DNA from: Typha latifolia | Taxonomy: Eukaryota > Streptophyta > Magnoliopsida > Poales > Typhaceae | DNA length: 64,000 nt | Assembly (NCBI GenBank): GCA_019914945.1 | Contig: CM034104.1 | Span: forward strand, 2,296,501 to 2,360,500 | Direction: 5' to 3' | Notes under the pieces: generated by a model | Told to the model about the DNA's origin: nothing | Databases searched by the model: none | The model's input: the letters and a program-made list of their open reading frames with translations, nothing else | Made by a program: the position numbers and the translations under genes | Part shown: positions 26,190-36,900 of the stretch, one piece after another | Numbering within the stretch: the first letter of the stretch is position 1 | How the letters are laid out: each line of letters opens with the position of its first letter

Positions 26190-26230
26190 ACCCTAGACGA
26201 TAAAGGTGAGGTCGTCCCGTTTTTATAGAC
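26190..26230 (-). promoter_or_regulatory. TATA box and start region of the long minus-strand unit
   Basis: Minus-strand TCTATAAAAACG at 26230-26219 is a near-consensus plant TATA box. A start would fall near 26190-26200 in a CCTCACC...TAGGGTTAAT context. A second, weaker A/T element (TTTAAATATT, near 26490) lies further upstream. Confidence 0.55.
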
Positions 26231-26239
26231 GAAGTAAGT

Positions 26240-27318
26240 CGGTGATCTATGAGCGAAAGCGGTTTCCGAACAGAAGTTGCGTGAGAAGAACGCGGACTTT
26301 TAAAGCGAGTAAAATTCGGATCCGTGTCCCCGATTTGAAGCAAAATCTCCCTTTAGATCGATCCTATAATGAAATTCGGAAACCCATCTAAGTACAGATT
26401 CAACCAAAGAATCGCTGATCGTTCCAAAAACCCTTTATGAACCCTTAATCCATAGATGGGGAGAAAGGGTCGGATCATCCAATATTTAAAGAGACCAAGC
26501 CGGTGGTTATCTAGTCGTAGTCGGTTTCAACCAAAAACCGCGTCAGTAAGACGCAGATTATAATTACACGTGGCATCCCCTAATTGGTTACTGCTACCAG
26601 GCACGGGGAGCTGGCTAATTTTGACCCACCCTATCCGCGTGAGGAATCCGACTTCGGTATTGGATCCGCGTGGTGGCAAAGCATGAATACAGATAAGCAA
26701 ATCCAAGATCCGATATCAGAAACAAATCCGAATCCGACTTGATTGAAGGAAATAGGTATTTGCATGTATGCCATTGTTCTCTTTGCCTTGAGCCTTGAGC
26801 CTTGAGCCAACAGCAACTATGTGGATAATTTCTTATTCACAAGCTAATCTTCCCACTGAAATCATGGGAAATAAGTCCTTCCACAGGGGTGAAACACATC
26901 AACTGGTGCGCCATGTAATTCTTATCTAAGTTTGAAGTTCAGCACTCACTGGCACAGATAGTTGAGTAGCTTGTTCTGATATCATGAACAACTTTCAGAA
27001 AGGCATGCATTCATGCCGAATAGGTTTCATTTCCATCAAGATGTGGTCCGAAAATGAGCAAGAACATCCTCAGGTAGGAAACTTTTCATTTCACTGAGAT
27101 GAAGTAAAAGATGAAACAAAGAGAAGAAGGAATTAGGCAATTAACTATCACAAGATTTCATCAATAATAGTGAACACTATGCCAACAGTTCAGTTGCTCA
27201 ATAAAGAGGACAAAACTAATTTCACATGACTAAGTTTATATTAGATTTCGCAACATAATTGCTGGGTAACATCCAATGTAAGTTTTTCGTGATATTTGAA
27301 GTCCATGCGCATGATCTA
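26240..27318. other. Intergenic DNA between the long unit and the p32-like gene
   Basis: GC-balanced upstream sequence of the long minus-strand unit up to about 26.6 kb, then ordinary AT-rich DNA. It holds a short GCCTTGA x3 repeat at 26785-26808. The 3'UTR of the p32-like gene occupies part of the stretch below 27319. No other gene seen. Confidence 0.45.
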
Positions 27319-29918
27319 TCACGCGTCCTTTGCAAATGCACCTTCCAAAGCACATAGCCAATTCACATACTGGTCATGCTCCTTTTTGTGCAGGTGTTGG
27401 AGGAGGAAACTGGTCAGTTTTACATCAATACCTCTGGCAACTAAATAATGTTTTAGTGCTGTCTGTAGTTGTGGATCCAAAGAACTGCAAATATAGGAAG
27501 AAGCTAATTCAATTGAAGCAGGTGGGGAACATCACCAAAAAAAAAAAAAATAGTTAAGCAAAGGTAATAGAGATCGTGACTTCTGAAAAAATATGTAAAG
27601 AAGAAGAATGAAAAATATGAGGAATCAAAATTCTTGATAATGAACTCAATGATAAGTTTTTACAGTGAATTACAAAACAGAAGCTTTTATATGCAAAAGT
27701 CAGCCAACAACATACACCCAATGAGAATTGCCTTGAGACAATACTTGCAATATCATAATTCAAATTCAATCAATAACTCAATAGGCAAATATGAAGCCAA
27801 TAATTTGTAAAAATAGTGGGGAAACTCACGACAATCAAACAGGCAGTTTGTCAGATGTCTGAAGTAAACCACATCTGGAGTTATTTCAATATGGAAAATT
27901 GGAAATATTGATTAACAAGGGGAAGGAGAGATGAAATTGAGTTCATTTCACAACCTCCAATGAACCCTCAATATCCATATCACTATATAATCACACTAAT
28001 AGATAGAAAAAGATGGTGTCATTCATAGTGGTTTTCTTATTCAACTCCTATTTGAAATACGTAGCTCAAAATGGTGCATCTCTTCTCTGGACATGAAAAT
28101 AATATGGTCCTGAGGGACTGCAAAGCTGGTTTGCATCAGTGCAGATCCTGCAGATTTTCTCATGTCTTGACCTGTTTTATCGGGATGGCTCTTTTCCTCT
28201 GGCTACTAAGATGTTTCAGGTTATTCATTCAAATAGCTGGTCATCAACACCTCATTCACCAGGTTTTCACTTGAGCTATAATTTGTGTTGAGCTGTGGAC
28301 AACCAGTTAGTGCAGTATAAACATACCATTTGCTTTCATTGTTATTAGCCAGAAATAACATTGGCCACCTGGAAAATACTAGAAGTTTTAGCTTGCATAG
28401 TACCTCTGTATATAATTTATTTATTTATGACAGATGTGAACCTGCACTAGTTGAGTCCCACTACCGTAGAAAGCCTTGTAAGATATGCATATCTTGCAAA
28501 TAAGTCATCAGCCTTCTTACTAGCATTTCTGAATTCCTTGTTGGAGTACTACCAGGAAATTTATTGACAGTTGGACATAGCATTTCCATATGATTTAATT
28601 AGCAATGTAAGAAATTGTTGGGATGGACTTAAAATGGCATTAGTTAATTCAAGTTTACCAATTCCGAAGTATCAACTGATAATGGAATCCATATCTCACA
28701 GGTGTTTAAACAATTATCATTTATGCAACTAAAATGGCACATTGCATCACCATACATCAAGTTCTTAGTAAGAATACATAAATTACTAATAATATTTGCT
28801 TATTAAAGTTACATTAGTGTTACTGCTGCAATTTTCATATCAATGTCATATAAACATGCAAAAAAAGAGAAATGAATAAATATGCAACTTAGATGGAGAG
28901 AGTAGAAATGCGATAGGTTTGCCAAAATTCCCCAGCAAACAATTTGTAGTAGTAACAATAAAAAGCAAAAAGAAAACAAAGGAAATGGTCTTCCTGATTG
29001 CTGCTACTCTTCTGCCTAGATGTAGACATTTCCAAAATAGGTATACTATCTATACCAACTCTTACTTATACAGAGGTTCTGCAGAGTTTCTTGCCATCTA
29101 TGCCTCTGCAGGCTTACCAACAATTCTAACATCAGCGGTGTCTTGTGAAGGTTGTTTTTCTTTACTAGTGATCCTAATTATATATATATATACAACAATC
29201 AATTATCATTGCTCACGAAGCAAGATTTAACTCATTTTTTGTCTTAGGGCACCAACAAATATCCCTGATGCAAGCATGCAACCACACTACTATAAGAATA
29301 AAAGAAAGGAAATCTGTTAAATTCGAAAAGTCACCTGAATATGGGCCCCTTATACTTGCTATCCCCCAAAGAATCAACTGATGGATGATAATAAACGCCC
29401 TTGACAATGAAGTCAGAATCACCGCACTCCAACTGCTCCACCTCCTGCCGATGAAATATGCGGCAATCGAAATGCAAGACAGGTCCAAATTGAGGCTTCT
29501 TGATGCAAACCTTCATCAAAGCATCTCGCGGAAGTGGATCCTCTCCTCTAAACCGAAGTGGAGCAAGTAGGGCCGACACCGCGATGTCCTCCTCCGCATG
29601 ACCGCCATGCCGCCGTCTCAGCACCACGTCCTGGACACGGGGGCTATCCCACTCTAGAGCGAATTCGTCCACCAAGATCTCACTTTTTTGGCTCTGGATG
29701 GCATAATAGCGGTAAGTACCACTTAGATGGTCCTTTCATGGCCTACTTGTAAGCGAATTACGTATAATTTGGTTGTTTTGTAACATTACCTGAGATGGGT
29801 CGGGAGGAGGAGGAGAGGAGGAGGAGAGCTCGTGGTTGAGCTCCGATCGCAGCGCCCGGAGGACGCCGCCGTCGCGAAGGAGCGCCGCGCTTCGCCTCTG
29901 AAGCTGCCGCAGAGACAT
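27319..29918 (-). CDS. Mitochondrial glycoprotein family protein (p32 / MAM33 type)
   Basis: Three exons on the minus strand, 29918-29790, 29693-29335 and 27484-27319, joined by GT-AG sites in phase and giving 217 aa. The last exon was missing from simple open-frame reading and was found by its family signature (LDPQLQTALKHYLVARGID followed by LHKKEHDQYVNWL). The N-terminus (MSLRQLQRRSAALLRDGG) is Arg-rich without early acids, typical of a mitochondrial presequence. The middle exon starts with SQKSEILVDEF. The family forms doughnut-shaped trimers in the matrix and is linked to respiratory maintenance and, in plants, to group II intron splicing and stress responses; the exact role of this member is not deducible. 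First exons are GC-rich while intron 2 (1850 bp) is AT-rich. The start is the ATG at 29918; the codon before it is GTG. Confidence 0.88.
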
Positions 29919-30800
29919 CACTTTGAGCCGCTTGGGAGGAGCACACTAGTAAATGACAAACTTTACTGGGCTCCCTAAGGGATTCGTGTAAATGGCACAC
30001 TAGTTCTTGTTCCGCCCATCATGGATTCACGTATGCATCGAGCAATGTGTGGTTTAAGTCTCGTCGACCCAATGGTCTTTGACCTGACTACTATGATTGA
30101 AGAATAATACAATCTGTTTCAGTTTCCACCATTTTACAATAATTGACAAGTCCAAACGAAAAAAATTTCCAAGAAAGGGAATTTTTTTTATGTCTATAAT
30201 AATTTGATAGAAAGTTCCGAATATCAACCATAATATATACAATGGGTGGGATTCAAATCTACAACCCCGTCGTAGATAGATACAACCGTATCTAACTCTC
30301 ACGTCAAATAGATTATAATAAGCACAAACGATATGTGTATAACACTTTAATAGAAAGTTTATTAGTTATCAACCATAATATATAAGAGGGGGAGGGGAGG
30401 GGAGGGATTCAAAATTACAACCCCATAATAAATAGATACAACCCAACTATTGAGTTATAATGGCTTCATATTTCATTTTAATGTATAAGTTAGATTTCAA
30501 TAGAAAAATATAGGTAGGAGAATCTAACGATTTTTTTTTAGATAAAGAGTTTAGAAGTTAATTATAAGTTAGACATTGCTAGTCCTTCCTAATATATAAG
30601 TTTAAATACTGCTAACTCTCATAAAAATATATCATAAATAGATCAAGAGGCACAATAAGTCAAAACGAGTACGCTTGCATTCACAACCTCATACTATATA
30701 CTATAAGTAGGTACACTCTTACTGTGGATCCAAGAAAATTAGAAATTCTCAATATATATTTTGTTTCATTAAGAGAGATGGAAAACATATGGATTAACTA
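29919..30800. other. p32-like gene promoter side and AT-rich repeats
   Basis: Begins with the divergent-side upstream region of the p32-like gene. At 30225-30300 and 30370-30460 there are two related stretches (CAACCATAATATATA, GGGATTCAAA, ACAACCCC, ATAGATACAACC) about 140 bp apart, like debris of a short repeat. No gene seen. Confidence 0.5.
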
Positions 30801-30809
30801 GTAGCTAGG

Positions 30810-32050
30810 GGTATAATAAACAAGGCTTGAAATTATTTTTAAGCCTAAGTTTTTCACATCGGCTCTACTTAGCTCAAATAGAGTTGAGCTCGAGCCAAGT
30901 CAAAGTTGAGCCCGAGCTTAAATCAAGCTTATTTTTATAATGAACTCAAGTCGAGATCTAGCTTAGCTCGAAATTCAACTTGAGCACATAAATTTATTTA
31001 GGCACGGCAAAGCTAGCCTGAGCAACTTGTTTATTTTGACATCCCTACTAGTAGCAAAATGATATAAGCTCTTATTTACTTTGAGTGTGGGAGACTCAAA
31101 ACTTAGTCATGGATCTCTAATTAAGTTCATTAACTAAATATATTTTTTATTTATTTTTAACCAAGTTTACTCTCTAATAAAAATAAATAAATTTTAGACA
31201 AATTCAAATTAATTCTAATTTTATTTTTGACATGATTCTCTCTCCCCTCTTTCACAGATGACTCGCAAAAAACTCCTAAAAAATATTGATATACACCGAT
31301 GAAAAAATTAAAATTTTATTATTTATTATAATTTACTAATAGATTTAACATGAGTTTAAAATATCTGACTTGCATTTATAATTTATATATTTAGTAATAA
31401 ATTTAGAACTATTAGGATGACACATATTTTATAAATTTAATAATAATATTTTAAACTAATAGTTAGTGATATAAACGAGCTTGCTCGAGCTAAGCTAAAC
31501 TAATCCTAAGTCAAACTCGAGTATAAAACAAGACGAATTTAAGTCAAGCTAGACCAAGCCAAGTTTAAAATTAGGCGTATCTTTGGCTCAAGCTTGGAAC
31601 CGAGTCGAGCCCGAGCAGCTTGTCAATTTTAATACCTTTACGAATAACAAACTAGTATAAACTCTTATTTATTTTGAGTTTAGGAGGGGTCCTTGAACTT
31701 AGTTATGGATCTCTAACCAAGTTCCAAATATCTTTTTTTTTTTAAATTTCTAACCAAGCTTACTTTCCAATAAATAAAATATAATATAAATTTAAATTAA
31801 TTCCGATCTTATTTTTGATATAATTTAAATCTATCAATTTCATATATATCTTCTTTCTCACCTCTCTTCCAAAAAAATGTATATTTTTTAATTAAAAATA
31901 GCTCCTCTTTCACGGTGGCACGCAAAAAATCTTGAAAAACAATATTACGTACACACCGGTGAAAAAACTAAAATTTCTTATTTAATGTAACTTATAAGTT
32001 TAATATGGGTTTTAAATTGCTGAATTGCATTTATATTTTATTTGGTATTA
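30810..32050. repeat. Diverged direct duplication of an AT-rich element of about 0.6 kb
   Basis: Two same-orientation copies, roughly 30.81-31.44 kb and 31.48-32.05 kb. Shared landmarks in order are GAGCTCGAGCC-like CG islands, TATAA(A)CTCTTATTTA-TTTGAGT, CTTAGT(C/T)ATGGATCTCTAA, CTAATAAA/CAATAAATAAA, TCTTATTTTTGA, CTTTCAC, CGCAAAAAA, ATATACACCG/TACACACCG-ATGAAAAAA and GCATTTATA. A dispersed non-coding element, possibly a degraded transposon; no terminal repeats recognised. Confidence 0.6.
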
Positions 32051-33840
32051 TAAGCATTAAACATACTCAATATACGTTAGAAATAAATATTTTGTTTAGC
32101 TTTTATGTTACATCAAAATAATAATTGTATTTTTATTTTAAATTTTCTGTCATCTATCTCTAATTCTCCTAATTTCATAAAAATTATAGAGTGGTTGCGG
32201 ACTTGTGAGCTTTTAAATCTGTAATAATTTATTTTTTTAAATAAATTTTGCAACACAAATAATTCTTAGAAAATATTTAAAAACTAATATCAAAAAACTA
32301 ATATAGCTTATACACGGGCTTATTATTTTAGAAAATAGTAATCTTACACTATTAATTTAAAAAATATTAATATTATATTATTTAAAAAAAGATAAATATT
32401 AAAAAGAATAATAATCTTACATGCATGTTTTGTAAGCCGGTTAATGGCTTACATGGCTACTACGAAAATGCTCTCAAATTGATAATTTAAAATTTTTATT
32501 GATAAAAGTATATTCTAAAATCTTATCATCAAAGTCAAAAGGTTAATTATATATATATATATATATATATAATTTTTTCTTCTCCAAAACTAATATTTTC
32601 CTTTTCATTTTTTAATATCATATTAAAAATAATAATTATATTGTAGTCCAATTCATAAATAAACACCATATTTTCTTAGCATGGTTCAAATTACCTAATC
32701 AAACAGAGCTAACTATTCATGTACAGTAGCTAAACTTAAACCAAACACACCTGATAAACAGTATTGCCGCAATAATAATACTTAATTAAAACACTATGCT
32801 ACTATGCTGCAGAAGATCTATCTGCCTGACTACCTCCATGTGGAAGTGCACGTTACTCCATTACAGTCCACGCGATCCGGAATAATAAGTTACCAGTTGC
32901 ATTCTGATATGATATATCTAAAATTATGATATAGATCCATGAATTACCCTTCTGTTATCAACTCAGTTGTCTAGCAATACGTAGCAGCCGTAAATTGATG
33001 AAATGCAATATGCAGCCATATGGATCAGGCCCAATTAGTGGGTAACATTATATATATATATATATATTTTTATTTTTTATTTAATAAAAATATTTATTTT
33101 CGGTACATAAATTAAACATATAGTTTACTTTTATCGAATCCATAAACCTTTTATTATTGGTGGGTGGGTACGCATATAATGTTACACCTTTAGAACGGCC
33201 CTATAATAAAGCGTTAGCACTAAACATTAAAGAATTTAATAGATGACGAATCCTACAAAGTCGGCGATCGAGATCTGCCACCAATTAGCTGCCAACTTCG
33301 AAGCGTTTATATTAGAAAAGAAAAATGCTACAACCAATTCAACGCGGTTGCCCATCTCACCGGTTTTGAGGACCTTTTTAATTTTTGGCAAATCAAACCC
33401 TATGTTTTCACTATTTTATTTATTACTATTTGACTTTGAGGATTTTGCAATCTAACCCTTTTTTTTCTTATAATTTTCAAATGACATCCTTAATTAAGTA
33501 AACGCAATTTGTAGAGTTATATAAACTATAAATCTGGGTTTATGGTAGTTATTGGAAGTAATAGAGAGTGTTGTATACAAATTATAGTAAAATAAAATTC
33601 TCAACGAAAGGTTGTTAATTGGGAAGTGATGAAAATATAGGGTATTATTTGAGAATATAGGGTATAAGTAAAAGAAAACTACAACCTATATATATTATAT
33701 ATATATATCTCAAACTGTCAAACTGCATCCATGCTGCTCTTTGGCCCACTTTTTCGCCTAGTGATGTTAAATTTTATAGTGTATTTCGCAACTGCTACCA
33801 GTGCGTTAGGGAGATAAACAGGGCAGAAAGTGTGTGCATT
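32051..33840. other. AT-rich intergenic DNA upstream of the Ca2+-ATPase
   Basis: Very AT-rich, with (TA)n runs at 32550-32570 and 33048-33068 and near 33690-33710. The last hundred bases are probably promoter and leader of the Ca2+-ATPase gene. No gene seen. Confidence 0.5.
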
Positions 33841-33862
33841 AGAGAGAGAGAGAGAGAGAGAG
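33841..33862. repeat. (GA)n tract in the leader of the Ca2+-ATPase gene
   Basis: Eleven GA units about 40 bases before the ATG, followed by another G/A-rich stretch to 33899. Such tracts can be bound by plant GAGA-binding (BPC) proteins; a role here is inference. Confidence 0.8.
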
Positions 33863-33900
33863 ATACGTAGGGGGGGAGAGAGAGTCAGAGAGGTAGAGGC

Positions 33901-36900
33901 ATGGAGAGGTATCTAAATAATAACTTCGACATCCCGGCGAAGAATCCCTCGGTGGAGGCGCAGCGGAAGTGGCGCGAAGCCTTGAAGCTCATCAAGAACT
34001 CCCGGCGCCGCTTCCGCATGATCCCCGACATCGACAAGAAGATCCAAGACCAGGAGAAGCGCCAAAAGATCCAGGTATTTCTCCACCATCCTCTTAATTC
34101 CTATCGTTAATGCAATTATTATTATTATTACCAACAGTAACATTTTTCGCAATTTGGGAGAATTTGATCTCCTACTTCGATCCGTTAACCGGGGGGTGAC
34201 CGTATTTGTTTTCGTCCTCGGAAGTTTCCACGAAGGTTCATCTGGTACATCAAAATTGACTCCGACGGCGGGTATTTTAATATTTTCATTCTGTTAACTT
34301 TTAACTAAAGCTGGCATTTTTGATAAGGATCATCTTGAAATGGACCGCAAGCGTCGCAATCTGAGTGATTTCTTTTTTATTTTATTAAGATGCTCGGATG
34401 TGTTTGAATTGGGCGTTATCTTTTGATTCGTTCACGAGTCCGATTCTATTCGTCGCCTCACCTTTTTGAATCACTTTTTTTGTTTCACGGATTAGGCAAT
34501 AGACAGTTGCTACATTTTACGATTCGGTACTTCTGAAATTATATTGGCACAATGCCATCCTGTATGAAAAGTTACTATGAACATGAGTTTTGATTCCTTT
34601 CACAAGATAAAAGGCAGTAACTCTTTTTTAGTTGATAATCGCGATAAATGAATGAATACTAGGCTTACGAACCTATTCAAGCTATAGTTCTATTTTCAAG
34701 CTTGGGTCAAATATATCCCAAATCAGTTGCTCCATAGTTGTCAAAACATTAGACTAAGTTTCATTCCCTTAGGACTTTTTCTTCTCTTATGGAACATCAT
34801 GCTCTTTAGTTGTCTCAATGCCGCGTGCCAGTAGTAGAACACGAGGCTCATCTCTTTTAGTTCTTTTTCCTACTGTGAGATACTCTAAAAGGGAAAGCAC
34901 TTCATGGTTGAACTATTTTGCCATCTTTTAAAGTCGTCCTTCCTTTTAGTTCCATTTCATTTGTGGAAGTTGTGCCCTTAACAACACATGATAAGTTAAT
35001 CCTCTGCCTTTTTTAATGGTTTCCAGTACGGAAAGCACATATACTTCTTGACAGAAAGCTAAGCCTAGAAATGAAGATTTAATGTCACAGTCAGAATTCT
35101 CTTTTCTTGATGAATTGCACTTGTTGATCATGCACAATTAGTAATATTACAGGAAAGCTAACTACGTTGATACGAAGATTATAACAGAAAATAATCATTA
35201 GGAGGGTTGCTGTTTGCTCAGGACCTACTTAATATATCAGTTCTTTTGGAACCAATGAGAAATGTGTATACTTGAACCAGGATGGATATGATAGATATGT
35301 AACTACTGATTTTTTTCTTAAACAAAAGCAAATTCTCAGGAGAGAAATAAGTGAGAAGAAGGGAAAAGATAAGGAACAAGATAAAAGGAGATATACCAGA
35401 AAACCGAATTCATTTATAATTAGTGTAGTTACTCATGAAAAACCTGAGCTTCACATATTGACAGAAGGCAGTTCAATGGAAAGACCCTAAGTAGATTTTC
35501 TTTTTGAAGTCCCACTGAACTACTAAATAAGGAAATTAAAGGAGTATTTTTCGAGGTAAATATTCACCTTTCAGTATCATAAACAGTTCTAACTCCTTGT
35601 AGTTTTATTTTTAACCAATGATTGCCTTATAAGCCCTATATTAAGAAGAGGCCATGTAGGATTACATTATCCCGGTTAGCCACTTAGCCTGTTAGTTAAA
35701 TTTTATTATGGTGATACATCTGCTCCTTACTAAGTCTAAATATTAAGAATACTAGCAAATCAAGGTCTTCCCATGAGGTTTGGTGCCTCCAAATGCGTCT
35801 TTGAATCTGATTATTTATCAGGATGGCTCCTCTTGAATTTGAGTATACAACTGTTACCTTCATGTTTTTAGTCATCTTGATATTTAAAAAATTGTTTGTA
35901 AGTGGTCACTACTGACAATGGTTTGTATGATGCCAAAACTTGTGATATTGAAAGATGCTAGGTCCTCTAAGTCTCACTGATATCTCTGATGTGCATAAGA
36001 AAGCTAGAGTTACATCGTTTCCTTTATTTATTTATTTTTCCTTCTTCCACCAGGAAAAAATTCGGGTTGCTCTCTATGTTCAACAGGCTGCAATACATTT
36101 CATTGATGGTATGATTTTCATCCACAGCTCTCTTTATGTCTTTATTCTTTGTTTTCTCATTAGTTGTTACCTGATTGTTTTTTAATGTCAATACTTCTCT
36201 TTGTGCAGCTGCCACTAAAAAAGATTATCAACTATCCAAAGAAGTTGTTGAAGCAGGATTTTATATCAGCCCAAATGAACTGGCGTCCATTGTTAGTAAA
36301 CATGATATGACTGGTTTGAAGAGGCACGGGGGAATTGATGGGATATCAAGGAAAATTTGTGCTTCCTTAAAGGATGGTATTAGGATGAGTGATTTATCTA
36401 TGAGACAGAACATTTATGGTTTCAACAAGTATGATGAGAAACCTTCTAGAAACTTTTGGATGTTTGTGTGGGATGCCCTGCATGACTTGACTCTTATCAT
36501 TCTTATGATATGTGCATTATTATCTGTAGTAGTTGGTCTTGCTACTGAAGGTTGGCCAAAGGGTATGTACGATGGGCTGGGTATCATACTCAGTATATTC
36601 TTGGTTGTTATAGTTACTGCAGTCAGTGACTATAAGCAGTCACTACAGTTTAAGGAGTTAGACAAGGAAAAGAAAAAGATATTTATTCATGTGACTAGAG
36701 ATGGTAGTAGACAAAAGATCTCGATCTATGATTTGGTAGTTGGTGATGTTGTGCATCTGTCAATAGGAGATCAGGTACCAGCTGATGGGCTGTTTATATC
36801 TGGCTATTCTCTATTAATAGATGAATCCAGCTTGTCTGGTGAAAGCGAGCCAGTATATATTTCTCAAGAAAAGCCTTTTCTTCTGGCAGGGACTAAAGTA

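Larger units (their letters stand above)
13550..26200 (-). ncRNA. Candidate long minus-strand transcription unit with no recognisable protein
   Basis: A TATA box (TCTATAAAAACG, minus strand, 26230-26219) lies at a plausible distance upstream of a CT-rich start region. The 12.6 kb downstream is T-rich on the sense strand, like plant intron sequence, and lacks long coding frames. Most of it is degenerate tandem repeat. The sense strand contains a short upstream-type frame near 26145. The best terminal-exon acceptor I can see is CCGTTGCAG at 13688, leaving an 18-codon tail (exon 13687-13630) that ends in TAA. It could be a non-coding RNA, a small-protein gene with a giant leader intron, or an unspliced repeat transcript. 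Transcription itself is an inference. Confidence 0.35.

Noticed and set aside
13550..26200. snoRNA gene cluster within the long repeat block
   Set aside because: I looked for paired C (RTGATGA) and D (CTGA) boxes at consistent spacing with terminal stems in the repeated units and did not see a consistent set.
29105..29170. Minus-strand reading KEKQPSQDTADVRIVGKPAEA with a stop, protein-like
   Set aside because: It sits inside intron 2 of the p32-like gene. The correct continuation is the exon at 27484, and no splice pair supports this stretch.
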